From NCBI RefSeq assembly GCF_000091305.1, contig NC_013929.1, positions 5,828,001 to 5,892,000 of the forward strand: a stretch of DNA of 64,000 nt. Reading direction: 5' to 3'. The stretch's first letter is position 1. Each line of letters starts with the position of its first letter. The stretch is from Streptomyces scabiei 87.22. GTDB taxonomy: Bacteria > Actinomycetota > Actinomycetes > Streptomycetales > Streptomycetaceae. Positions 16,609-25,037 of the stretch are shown here, one piece after another. The notes beneath the pieces were generated by a model. That model had not been told where the DNA came from and searched no databases. It saw only the letters and a list, made by a program, of their open reading frames with translations. Both the position numbers and the translations under genes were made by a program.

Positions 16609-16956
16609 TCAGGCCCGCTGAGGGCGCGCCCCTCCCGGCCTCATCGGGTAGAGCAAACCGTCGGAGCCCGTGTCCATGAGCAGTCGTTCGGTCTGCGGGG
16701 AGGGGTGGTGCAGCAGCAGGAACGCCTGGACCTCGGCGGCATGCTCCGACACGTCGAGGAAGACGCGCAGGCCGCTGTCGTCACAGCGGTCTACGGTGGT
16801 CAGATCGACGTCGATGAGGGTGATCCCGTCCCGCAGACACTGCTCCAGAGCGGCGCGCACCCGGGGCGCGGTGACGGGGTCGATCACACCGGCCAGGGTG
16901 ACCAGGGCCCGCGCGCCCCGGTCGTGCCGGTAGACGTTCAGCCGTGGAAGAGTCAT
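16609..16956 (-). CDS. STAS-domain anti-sigma factor antagonist
   Basis: 115 residues: an STAS fold with LVTLAGVIDPVTAPRVRAAL, ITLIDVDLTTVD and the phosphorylation loop CDDSGLRVF. Ser61 aligns with the phosphorylated Ser of SpoIIAA/RsbV. The ATG at 16956 overlaps the stop of the small membrane-protein gene (ATGA) and follows GAGG. In the known family, a SpoIIE-type phosphatase removes the phosphate; such a phosphatase is encoded 1.1 kb upstream. The cognate kinase and sigma factor are not in this cluster. Confidence 0.88.
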   Translation of the reverse strand: MTLPRLNVYRHDRGARALVTLAGVIDPVTAPRVRAALEQCLRDGITLIDVDLTTVDRCDDSGLRVFLDVSEHAAEVQAFLLLHHPSPQTERLLMDTGSDGLLYPMRPGGARPQRA

Positions 16957-17261
16957 GACGCCTCGGTTCGGATGCTCGGAACCTCTGGTGCTCCAGAGCC
17001 TGCGTCCACGCCCCGGGCTCGCGTCGCCGCGGGCCGGGTGGGTGGTGGGGCGGGGCGGCCGGGCGGCCGGTCGGACGCCCGGATGCCGACCCATGGTGCG
17101 GCGTGCGGCTGGGGCGTGCCACGGCCACGGCGACCGGGCCGGGGAGTGCTGTACCGGTACGCCGCGATCCTGTCGGCGTGCTGGAGCCCGAGCCGGTGGA
17201 TCACGTACGCCGCCACTGCGACGAGGACCAGGAAAGCGATGGCTGTCAGGAAGGCGTTCAT
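16953..17261 (-). CDS. Small single-span membrane protein
   Basis: 102 residues. An N-terminal membrane helix (AFLTAIAFLVLVAVAAYVI) is followed by a basic, Pro/Arg-rich tail without recognisable fold. The ATG at 17261 has GAGGTGG upstream. It starts ~10 bp after the DUF5994 copy 2 stop and overlaps the STAS gene by 4 bp, so it is probably co-translated with both. I do not recognise it; the tail may be poorly conserved. Confidence 0.6.
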   Translation of the reverse strand: MNAFLTAIAFLVLVAVAAYVIHRLGLQHADRIAAYRYSTPRPGRRGRGTPQPHAAPWVGIRASDRPPGRPAPPPTRPAATRARGVDAGSGAPEVPSIRTEAS

Positions 17262-17271
17262 GGCGGCCACC

Positions 17272-17868
17272 TCACATACCGATGATCAGCCGGCTGGCCG
17301 GCCCTGGCGGACCGGTCTGTCCGGTGCCGGCCGCGGACACCGCCGAGGCGCCGCCCTCGTACTCCCATGCCTCGTCCGGGTCCAGTGCCTGGTCGGTGGG
17401 GGAGACGGCGTGCCGGGCCGCTTCCGCGGCGATGTACGCGCTCGCGGTCAGGGGCGGGCCGTCGTGGTCGGATACGGCTGCCATCAGACGGGCCGCCGAC
17501 TGGGCCCCGGTCTCGGGCGGAACGACGAGGAGATCCCAGCGGCTGGTGCCGTAGGAGAGCAGCAGCAGTTTGTGCGGGTCGATCTCCGATGTGAACCAGC
17601 CGACCTTGACGATGTGCCCGCTCACGGGGATCTTGCGCGGGATGACCGGCCAGTGCTCCGGGTTGACGGCGATACGGGTGATGCGGCCCCACAGGGGGTC
17701 CAACACGTCCGTGAGCGCCGGCAGTTCGCTGAGCAGGTCCCGGGACCGTGGCCACCAGGCTCCGTCCAGCAGCCCGCGGGAGGCGCCGTCGGTCTTCAGC
17801 GCGAGACGTGCGGCCGGGGCTGCGACGGGCTCGCGGTGCGGCAGGGTGGGGTACAAGGTCGCCGACAT
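17272..17868 (-). CDS. DUF5994 family protein (copy 2)
   Basis: 198 residues with RLALKTDGASRGLLDGAWWP, SRDLLSELPALTDVLDPLWG, ITRIAVNPEHWPVIP, VKVGWFTSEIDPHKLLLLSY and WDLLVVPPETGAQSAARLM. These are the clearest family landmarks of the four copies. A Gly/Ala-rich C-terminal extension ends in RLIIGM. The start is taken at MSATLYP (GGAG 13 nt upstream). It forms a tight minus-strand operon with the small membrane protein and STAS genes. Function unknown. Confidence 0.85.
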   Translation of the reverse strand: MSATLYPTLPHREPVAAPAARLALKTDGASRGLLDGAWWPRSRDLLSELPALTDVLDPLWGRITRIAVNPEHWPVIPRKIPVSGHIVKVGWFTSEIDPHKLLLLSYGTSRWDLLVVPPETGAQSAARLMAAVSDHDGPPLTASAYIAAEAARHAVSPTDQALDPDEAWEYEGGASAVSAAGTGQTGPPGPASRLIIGM

Positions 17869-18070
17869 GATGCGGACCCGTCTCCGGGCCACCTGTGCCG
17901 CGGCCCGGGTGTCATCCTTCGCCGGGGACGACCCGGCGTGGCAGCCGGTGTGCGAAATGCCCTCGGTACTGCCCACACTACTCCGCGTTGACCGGCGGCG
18001 AGGCGTAGTGATCGCACGGATGTGCGGTACCTGCGGCCGTGCAACGGTGACGGACGGCGGGGACGAGAGG

Positions 18071-19264
18071 TCAGCCGCGCCACTCCACCATGAGCAGCGT
18101 CGCGTCGTCGCTGGTCTGTCCGCCGCGCGCCTGCTTGAGCGTGTGGGACAGGGAGCGCGTCACCGCCCGGATGCCGCGGCCGGTCCTCTCCAGCTGGTTC
18201 ACGCAGTCGATCAGCTGGTCCTCGCCGAACTCCTCCCCGCCGCTCTTGTGTTCCTCGACCACTCCGTCGGTGAAGCAGAGGACTCGGTCCCCGGGCACCA
18301 GCCCCAGTTCGCTCACCCGAGGCTCCGAACCGCCCAGGCCGACGGGAAGGGTCGTCGGGGCGACCAGACGCTGTGCGACGCGGTGGTCGCGGACGAGGAT
18401 CGGCGGCGGGTGCCCGGCGTTGACCCACTGCACCCGCCCCGTGGTCGTGTCCAGCTGCAGCATCTGCGCGGTGACGAAGTGCTCGGGACCGAACTGCTCG
18501 GCCACGGCGCGGTCCATGAACGCGTAGATCTCCAACAGTCCGATGCCGGCGCGGCGGGCGTGGCGGTAGGAGCCGATGGCCACGGTGGCCATCGTGGCCG
18601 CGTCCAGCCCGTGCCCCATCGCGTCGATCATGACCACGTGGAGGACGTCGCCGTTCAGCGCGTAGTCGAAGCTGTCGCCGCCCACGGCGTAGGCGGGTTC
18701 CAGGATCCCGGCCACGGCGACCCGGGGCATGATCATGGCCAGAGGTGGCAGCAGCGACCACTGGATCTCCGCGGCGACGCTCATCCCCTCATCGCGTCGG
18801 ACGCCGAAGAACAGGTCGGAGTAGCCGTGCTTGGTCACCAGAAGGTCGGCCACCAGGCCGGAGATTCTGAGCAGCAGGCGGCGGTCGTCATCGTCGACAC
18901 TGTCCATCGTCACCGCCATGACTCCCACCTGGTCACCGCCGTCCAGCAGGGGCAGATGGACCCGGACGCCGCCCTCCTGAGGCACCTCGACAGGGACGGC
19001 GTCGAGAAAGCAGCGGCCCGCCTCGGAGTCGTCGATCACCTGCGGCCCCCCGCCGGTGAGGCCCTCGCCGGGCAGCGGTACGAGCACCAACTGGCCGTAG
19101 TCCTGCAACAGCACCTGCGGACGGTGGCCACCGAGCTGTCCCATCACGTCGGCGACCAGGGGCCCGATGAGGTGGGGCGGGAGTTCGTGCGCGCTGTCGA
19201 GGATCTTCCCGAGAAGAGCTTCCCCGAAGCTCTCGGACCGGTCCGGGCGTCGCCCTGCTGGCAT
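18071..19264 (-). CDS. PP2C-type SpoIIE serine phosphatase with GAF-like sensor domain
   Basis: 397 residues. The first ~150 look like a GAF sensor (VLLQDYGQLVLVPLPGEG, LLDGGDQVGVMAV). The rest is a PP2C/SpoIIE domain with metal-binding GGDSFD (195-200), IDAMGHG (213-219), NAGHPPP and a final SDDATLLMVEW. Known members dephosphorylate STAS antagonists, which frees them to sequester anti-sigma kinases. The STAS protein at 16609 is the obvious candidate substrate. The ATG at 19264 has GAAGGTGAG upstream. It begins 17 bp after DUF5994 copy 3, so the two are likely co-transcribed. Confidence 0.9.
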   Translation of the reverse strand: MPAGRRPDRSESFGEALLGKILDSAHELPPHLIGPLVADVMGQLGGHRPQVLLQDYGQLVLVPLPGEGLTGGGPQVIDDSEAGRCFLDAVPVEVPQEGGVRVHLPLLDGGDQVGVMAVTMDSVDDDDRRLLLRISGLVADLLVTKHGYSDLFFGVRRDEGMSVAAEIQWSLLPPLAMIMPRVAVAGILEPAYAVGGDSFDYALNGDVLHVVMIDAMGHGLDAATMATVAIGSYRHARRAGIGLLEIYAFMDRAVAEQFGPEHFVTAQMLQLDTTTGRVQWVNAGHPPPILVRDHRVAQRLVAPTTLPVGLGGSEPRVSELGLVPGDRVLCFTDGVVEEHKSGGEEFGEDQLIDCVNQLERTGRGIRAVTRSLSHTLKQARGGQTSDDATLLMVEWRG

Positions 19265-19281
19265 TCGCTCACCTTCCGTGG

Positions 19282-19905
19282 TCACGCTAGGGGCGGGGGC
19301 GGGCCCGGATGACAAAGGATCTGACGGTGCCATGGCTCCATCATGCGGTCGTGCATGCCCGGCCCGCCGGTCGTGCGGAGCCGACCGGGCTGCTTACCGG
19401 GTCCGGCTCCTCCTTCCGACTCCCATGTGTCCTGTCCGTCGGGGCCGCTCTCGGCGAGTGCCGGCAGGCGCGGAGCCGACAGTGGGTTCGCGGGGTCGGC
19501 AGCAGCGCTCAGCAGCCGGGTGGCCACTCGGGCCGGCTCTTCCGTGGGGATCACCAGCAGTTCCCAGCTCCCCACGGTGCCGCAGTCCACGGTGATGGCA
19601 TGCGCCTCGGCGGCGGAATCGGTCAGCACCACCTCGATCACGTGGCCGGGCGCCATCACCTCCTGCGGGGCATCGGGCCAGGCGGCCGGCTCCACGGTCA
19701 CACGGGTGACGGTGCCGATGCCCGGATCCAGGGGGTCGACCAGTACGGGCAGTTCCAGTTCCAGTGCGTCGCAGCGCGGCCACCATGCGCCGTCCAGCGG
19801 GCCATGGCTGAAGTCCGGGGTGAGGCGCAGCCGGGGCAAGGGCATGCGGTAGGAGTGTCCGTCACCTGGTGCCGTACCTTCGGCGGGCTGTGTGATGGCG
19901 TTCAT
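19282..19905 (-). CDS. DUF5994 family protein (copy 3)
   Basis: 207 residues: LRLTPDFSHGPLDGAWWPRC, LELELPVLVDPLDPGIGTVT, RVTVEPAAWPDAPQEV, GHVIEVVLTDSAAEAHAITV and WELLVIPTEEPARVATRLL. It is followed after 17 bp by the SpoIIE-type phosphatase. The C-terminal ~45 residues (Gly/Pro/His rich) are unlike the other copies. Function unknown. Confidence 0.83.
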   Translation of the reverse strand: MNAITQPAEGTAPGDGHSYRMPLPRLRLTPDFSHGPLDGAWWPRCDALELELPVLVDPLDPGIGTVTRVTVEPAAWPDAPQEVMAPGHVIEVVLTDSAAEAHAITVDCGTVGSWELLVIPTEEPARVATRLLSAAADPANPLSAPRLPALAESGPDGQDTWESEGGAGPGKQPGRLRTTGGPGMHDRMMEPWHRQILCHPGPPPPLA

Positions 19906-20065
19906 CGTGCGATCCCGTTCCGGGCCGTGCGGTTTCCGGCTGCCCGTCTCGTGTCACTCGCCGGGAACGGCGCCGCCGTCATCGTGCGCCCGGAAGTTCT
20001 CGGTATGTCTGAGATTACTCCCGGCTGTGGCAGACGGCGTGGCACGCAGCCATCGCACTGCCGCA

Positions 20066-20503
20066 TCACCGGCGTGCAAGAGCTGTTCCTTCGGCGGACA
20101 AGGTCAGCACGCAGGGGGCGACGGCGCCGTGCAGCCCCACGACCTCACCCATGTTCTGCCAGCCCCAGGACGAGAAGGCGGCTTGTCCTGTCTGGTCGGC
20201 GGGATGCAGCAGGGTGATGCCGAGGGAGGAGTGCAGGTCTGTGAGGAGACGCTGTTGCAGCCGGCGGGCGATGTCGCGGTGCTGAGCGTGCGGATGGGCC
20301 ACGACCTGGGTGAGGACGACGAACCGTGCCCGGGAAGTGAGCCGCTGGATGATCTCCTGGAGCGTTCCGCCGCCCTGCCGGCCGCCGGAGCCGTCGGAGC
20401 CCATCGGAAAACCGAAGGCGCAACCGACCAGCACCGTCGTCTCGGCGACCAGCAGGGCGAAGCCGGGGCGATGGGGAAGCGGCTGCGTCGAAGGATGCGT
20501 ACC
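20066..20503 (-). pseudogene. N-terminally truncated GNAT-like acetyltransferase
   Basis: The open frame reads FALLVAETTVLVGCAFGFPM, LQEIIQRLTSRARFVVLTQV, HRDIARRLQQRLL and FSSWGWQNMGEV. These match the GNAT strand beta4, acetyl-CoA helix and C-terminal lobe. A stop at 20504-20506 cuts the N-terminal ~50 residues, and the first in-frame start (GTG at 20434) is inside the fold. It is therefore judged broken. It lies in the cargo half of the element. Confidence 0.55.
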
Positions 20504-20784
20504 TCACAGCCGAGGGCCGACGGGGTAAGGGCAGGGGCGCCACCCCGTCCCTGCCCTGTCGCGGCAGGTGCCACAGGATGCGCCCGGCTCCGGACCAGCA
20601 CTGGCCGCCGCGCAGCCCCCTGAATACGCCCACAGCGCTGCCGCCCGCGATCGAAGCCGGACGGCAGTATGGGTGGACGAATTGAATGCCAGCTCACTTC
20701 CGAACCCGCACACGACGCGACCTCCGCTCACCGGGTCTCCGAACCCCTCCGAGCGAAACATCCCACGCCAGGAGGATTTGGTCC

Positions 20785-21177
20785 CTAAGTGAAAGCCAGC
20801 TTTCGGAAGGCGTTACGGACACCGTTCAGCGGTTTGCGGTCGCGGGAGTAGTAGAGCTCGTTGGCCAAAAGTACCGCCCACCGGCCGTCGATGGGGGCGA
20901 TCCACATGCCTGTGCCGCTGAAGCCGTAGTGGACCCAGACGTCCTCCTCGGCAGTGGTGCCGGGAGCCGGTCGAGGGTTCCGTCTTCCCACAGGGCGCCG
21001 ATGGAGGACCAGACGGCGAGGATCTTTGTGAGGCCGGCGGCGTCGAAAACGGTGTCGGTGCGCATCGGCTCGTCCGGCTCGTCGGTGTCGAGAACGTCGG
21101 TGGCGCCCTGGGCGAGGACGCCGGTGGCGTCGCCGACGGCCCCCAAGGCGCAGGTCGAACGGGCTGAAGCCGGCTGA
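20785..21177 (-). pseudogene. Serine beta-lactamase-family (class C-like esterase) pseudogene
   Basis: One frame carries MRTDTVFDAAGLTKILAVWS then SIGALWEDGTLD, the active-site region of the serine hydrolase family, with Leu where the nucleophile Ser of S-x-x-K is expected. A second frame then gives VHYGFSGTGMWIAPIDGRWA and VLLANELYY, the family's C-terminal end. The central ~200 residues are missing and the frame changes near 20980. This is a clear internal deletion and frameshift. Confidence 0.6.
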
Positions 21178-21238
21178 ACGGGGCGGCTCGGCACGTCCAG
21201 GCCGTGCTCAGACAGAACGCCTCACATCGGCAGTCCGA

Positions 21239-21718
21239 TCACTGCGGACCTTCAACAGAGGCGTCGAAGCGGGCCGTTGCCATGGCCAGCAGTTCGGTGG
21301 CGGTGCTGCTGTTGTCGACCGGTACGGGCCTATTCATCAGCCAGGCTGCGGTGTCAGGCTCCGTCGAGGGAGGAACGATGAGCAGGGTGCGAAACCCGTC
21401 ACGATAGGAGCAGAGCATGATCTCGTGCTGTTCGTGATCGGACACGAACCAGCCTGCGGTCACGACGTGCCCGCCGACGGAGATCCGGTGCGGGATGTCG
21501 GGCCACAGCCCGATCCCCAGAAGGACTCCGGTGATGGTGCCCACCCCGTCCATCGCTTCCACCAGGGCGGGAAGTTCGTCGGCGAGATTGCGGGAGTACG
21601 GCCACCAGGCTCCGTCGAATCCGCCCGGGACGGCTGCGTATGGCGCCAGCGATAGCCGGGCCGGCAGCGGTGGAGAGGGGACTACGCTGAGTGCGACTTG
21701 ATCGGCAGTCGGTTCCAT
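21239..21718 (-). CDS. DUF5994 family protein (copy 4)
   Basis: 159 residues: LSLAPYAAVPGGFDGAWWPY, SRNLADELPALVEAMD, ITGVLLGIGLWPDIP, VTAGWFVSDHEQHEIMLCSY, FRTLLIVPPSTEPDTAAWLM. The ATG at 21718 has GGAGG ~12 nt upstream. It stands apart from the copies 2/3 operons, beyond two pseudogenes. Function unknown. Confidence 0.83.
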   Translation of the reverse strand: MEPTADQVALSVVPSPPLPARLSLAPYAAVPGGFDGAWWPYSRNLADELPALVEAMDGVGTITGVLLGIGLWPDIPHRISVGGHVVTAGWFVSDHEQHEIMLCSYRDGFRTLLIVPPSTEPDTAAWLMNRPVPVDNSSTATELLAMATARFDASVEGPQ

Positions 21719-21760
21719 GACGTGAACCTGCCTCCGGGCGCGGTCTGACCGGCCCGGCAT

Positions 21761-22287
21761 TGTCGTTCACCGAGAACGGCGTCAGCACGGCCACCGGCGC
21801 ACGTAATACCCTCGGTGACTGCAGCCTACTCCCCACGGGACTCGCCACTGCCTGGCCTGCACGGCACAAAGACGCACGCAGCCACCCTGCACGGATCGGG
21901 GAACCACGAACGCTGGAATGCCCCTGGTCAGAGCCTGTGAGCGCCTGACCAGGGACACACAGACGCCTGTCTCCCCAAAGACGGCGCTGCCGCCCGGGAC
22001 CGTGTCCGGGGCGTCCAACGGGTCGGGTGCTTCTGAGAGCGTCCCGAGCTCCTGCCGAGCACCGCTGGGGTCTATGTCATGGATACGCCCTCGGCCCTCT
22101 TCCCGAGAGGGCCAACAGGGCACACCCCGGCCCCGACCGACCTGTTGCGCTGTCCACCTTCCCTGGTCGGCCAGTCCGCAGGAACGCGGGCGACGAACAG
22201 CAACACGGTCTCCATGGAACCGGCCCGCGAGGCCGGCAGAAAGCCAGAATGCCCACCCGCGGTGAAGCCCCGACACCGCGAGTGACA
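21761..22287. other. Gene-free interval between cargo and mobilisation modules
   Basis: 527 bases. Frames are open by chance but lack natural composition and ribosome sites. I found no RNA gene or clear operator. An origin of transfer could lie here or in 25920-26111, but I cannot point to a specific motif. Confidence 0.45.
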
Positions 22288-22602
22288 TCAAAACTCACCG
22301 TTGTTGATCACCGAGAAGCCGGCGGAATGACTCCCGAAGCCACCGTGAAACAACTCCCACAGAAACTGACACAGCCACGCCGCACGTTGCCGGCGGCGGC
22401 AGCCTGCTCCCGTAGCTGTTCGATCTCCTGGTGCTGGGCTGTCAGCCGGGAGAACGAGGGTGTCGTCGATCTGCGGAGGCGAGTCCTCGCCTCCGCGTGG
22501 GGCTGAAGCCGCATAGGTAGTAGGTAGAGGCGGCTGCAGCGGATCTACGCTCGCCAGCTGGTGTCGCCAGATTGGCTCGTACGGGTGGTCGTTGTCCCTC
22601 AT
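22288..22602 (-). CDS. Hypothetical protein coupled to the relaxase gene, possibly frameshifted
   Basis: The start ATG overlaps the relaxase stop (ATGA), which argues for a real gene. The first residues MRDNDHPYEPIWRHQLASVD look protein-like. After residue ~40 this frame becomes low quality, while a neighbouring frame reads FSRLTAQHQEIEQLREQAAA, a plausible coiled coil. A frameshift near 22480-22500 is therefore likely. No family recognised. Confidence 0.45.
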   Translation of the reverse strand: MRDNDHPYEPIWRHQLASVDPLQPPLPTTYAASAPRGGEDSPPQIDDTLVLPADSPAPGDRTATGAGCRRRQRAAWLCQFLWELFHGGFGSHSAGFSVINNGEF

Positions 22603-24269
22603 AGCGGTCCTCGTCGCAGCTCGCGACGTGCCGGTCGCGCTGTCGCGCTCGTGTGGGCTCGGGCGGCTCGTGCCTGCACGCCGGGGACCTGCCGGGCGGC
22701 GAGGCGTTGGACACGCCAGGTGAGGGTCCTGGCGGTGGAGTGGGCGTCGTCCAGGGTGCGCTGGCGGGCGGCATGCTGGAGGAGCAGCTCGGCGTCGTGG
22801 CCGGCGGTCTCGGCTTCGGTCAGGGCGGCGGCCAGAGCCGGCCAGCCGGGGTCGTCGAGGACTCGCTGAGCGTGTTCGGGCACGATCATGAGGATCCGCT
22901 GGGCGTGCCTTTCCACGGTGCGGGCCGGTGGTCGACGCTGGGCCAGGGCGGCCAGCGGCTCGGCAGCAGCCTGCTGGTACGCGGCCTGCAGATGGACAAG
23001 GGCCTGGTGGGCGGCGGCGACCTGCTGGTCGTGCCGGCGGGCTTGGTGCCAGCGGGCTGTGGCGATGACGACGAGGACGGCGATGTCGAGGAACATCGCC
23101 AGCCCGGAGCCGCCGATGACCGGAGCGGTGCGCAGAGCGCGTACGGCGCTCTGGAGGGCGCGGGCCTGGTCCTGCTGGGCGCGCATGCGGGAGCGGGTGG
23201 CACGTTCGAACGCGGTGGCGGCCTGCTGCAGATGTGGCCGCAGATGGCTGGGGGCGACCAGCGGTAGGAGGTCGACGGCTTCGCCGAAGGCCGCGATGTG
23301 GGCCTGGGCGGCTGCCTCGTCGCCGTGGTCGAGGTGGTGGAGGATGCGCTCGGCCGCAGCGGTGGCCTGGTGCCAGGGGCTGGGCGCGCGCCGGCTGCCC
23401 GGCTTGGTGACGGGCGGAGCTTCGATGCCGGCGAGGCGTTCGCGGATCTTGGGGAAGGACAGGTCGGGGGCGAGTTTGGCGCCGGAGAACCAGACCGGTT
23501 CACCGGCGGCATTGGTGTCGCCTTCCACGGCCACCTTGTACCCGCGTACGTCACCGGAGGGGAAGTGCTGGACGTCGACGAGGACGCCCTCGACGCCGTC
23601 GAGCAAGTGGAGGAACTCCTGCGGGCCGGTGGCGATGGACACCAGCTGACGGACGGTGGTGCGCAGGCGTTCGCGGGAGGTCTGGGTCTTGCCGGCGCGG
23701 CGGGCCTTCTCCGTCTCGGCGCGGGTGGGGCGCTGGACGGCGGTGCGGTCGCCGCGCACCACCCGCTTCAGGCCGTATTCCTTCTCGATGGTCGCGAGTT
23801 CCTTGTCCGCCGTCAGGTAGTCGTTCCAGTGGCGGGCGGTGCGCAGGTCGCCTCGGACCTTGGTGGCGGCGATGTGGATGTGGTCGTCCGCGTGGCGTAC
23901 GGCGACCCACCGGCACCCGTCGGGATCGCCTTGTGGCGCGATGCCGGTGGCCGCCACAATCCGGTGGGCGATGTCGGCCCACTCGGCGTCGGTGAGGTGC
24001 CGGTCGCCGGGGGCGGCACGTACCGAGCAGTGCCACACGTGCCGCTCGGGCGCCCGGCCCAGTCGGCGGGCTTGCTTGACCCGCAGGTCGAGGTCGGCCA
24101 CGAGCCGCAGCTTTGTGGCGTCGAAGTCGTCGGCGCGGCCGGGATCGGAAGCGAAGCCGTCCCAGGAGGCGACCAGGTGCGGGTCGGTGTGGTCCTTGGC
24201 CTTCTTCGTGTCGAACAGATACCGGATCAGGCCGGCGGTGCTCTTGCCGCTGCCGATCTTGGCGATCAC
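22599..24269 (-). CDS. Relaxase / mobilization nuclease (MobA-like)
   Basis: 556 residues. The N-terminal relaxase domain contains GSGKSTAGLIRYLF and the metal-binding triad in VRHADDHIHIA (His126, His130, His132). The C-terminal half is Ala/Arg/Gln-rich and helical, with one hydrophobic segment (GLAMFLDIAVLVVIATA). It should nick oriT and lead strand transfer. It overlaps the MobC-like gene by ATGA. No TraB/FtsK or type IV secretion genes are present, so the element looks mobilizable rather than self-transmissible. Confidence 0.9.
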   Translation of the reverse strand: MIAKIGSGKSTAGLIRYLFDTKKAKDHTDPHLVASWDGFASDPGRADDFDATKLRLVADLDLRVKQARRLGRAPERHVWHCSVRAAPGDRHLTDAEWADIAHRIVAATGIAPQGDPDGCRWVAVRHADDHIHIAATKVRGDLRTARHWNDYLTADKELATIEKEYGLKRVVRGDRTAVQRPTRAETEKARRAGKTQTSRERLRTTVRQLVSIATGPQEFLHLLDGVEGVLVDVQHFPSGDVRGYKVAVEGDTNAAGEPVWFSGAKLAPDLSFPKIRERLAGIEAPPVTKPGSRRAPSPWHQATAAAERILHHLDHGDEAAAQAHIAAFGEAVDLLPLVAPSHLRPHLQQAATAFERATRSRMRAQQDQARALQSAVRALRTAPVIGGSGLAMFLDIAVLVVIATARWHQARRHDQQVAAAHQALVHLQAAYQQAAAEPLAALAQRRPPARTVERHAQRILMIVPEHAQRVLDDPGWPALAAALTEAETAGHDAELLLQHAARQRTLDDAHSTARTLTWRVQRLAARQVPGVQARAARAHTSATARPARRELRRGPL

Positions 24270-24916
24270 CGGGCCGCCCTCGCGGAGACGGCGTGGTTCA
24301 TGGTCTGCGCGATGTCGCCGATGGCGGCGCGGACGGCGTCCAGGGTGCGCTCGGTCTGGGCGAGGACAGCGGTGTCCACAGGGTGAGGATCGCCTCCGGC
24401 GTTGACGCGGTGGGCGATCTGGTTGACGTTGTTGCCGATGCGGGCGACCTGGGCCCGCAGGGCGTCGAGCTTGTCGAGGCAGTCGTCGAGCTGGGTGCGC
24501 TGCCCAGCCAGGCCCACGGAGAGGTCGCCGTCGAGATAGGCCATGATGACGGCGCCGACGAGGTGGGCGCCGGCGATGCCCATCTTGCGGGCACGGGCGA
24601 GGATCCGGAACTTCTCGTCGGCGCTGTAGCGGACGTCGACACGCTTTTTGCGCTGGACGCTCTCGCGGGTACGCCGGCGAGCGATACGACGCAGGGTGAC
24701 TTCGTCGGCAAGCGCGGCGGGGGACTGCTCGGCCGCGTCGGCTGGCGTTTCCTCCTCGGGCACCCCCCGGTGCCCGAGGTCCTCCGCCACCCCCGGGGCG
24801 GAGGTGTCCGCGTTGGACCGGCCCTTGGACGGTCCAGCGTCATACCTTGCTGCGCTGTTGGCGGTAGCGGTCATCTGCTGCGGCAGGCTTGGGACTTCGT
24901 GGTGCGGGTCGTGCAT
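24266..24916 (-). CDS. MobC-like relaxosome protein
   Basis: 216 residues. A disordered N-terminus precedes a ribbon-helix-helix-like core (KKRVDVRYSADEKFRILARA) and the MobC signature ALRAQVARIGNNVNQIAHRV. The ATG at 24916 (GGAG 9 nt upstream) is preferred over 24952. Known MobC proteins bind oriT and help the relaxase. The stop overlaps the relaxase start. Confidence 0.88.
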   Translation of the reverse strand: MHDPHHEVPSLPQQMTATANSAARYDAGPSKGRSNADTSAPGVAEDLGHRGVPEEETPADAAEQSPAALADEVTLRRIARRRTRESVQRKKRVDVRYSADEKFRILARARKMGIAGAHLVGAVIMAYLDGDLSVGLAGQRTQLDDCLDKLDALRAQVARIGNNVNQIAHRVNAGGDPHPVDTAVLAQTERTLDAVRAAIGDIAQTMNHAVSARAAR

Positions 24917-25037
24917 TGTGCGGTTCTCCGTGCGTGGTGGGAAAGAGGTCATGGCTCCAGACCGCTCGTCCCGCGCCGGGCTGTGCGGGGACGAACGGGA
25001 GGAGTCGAGCGCGAGGGTGACGGGCGTGCCTGCGGGC

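Noticed and set aside
21782..22291. A 169-codon minus-strand frame in the gap before the relaxase operon
   Set aside because: Arg/Trp/Cys-rich translation, no ribosome site, no pattern of a real protein.
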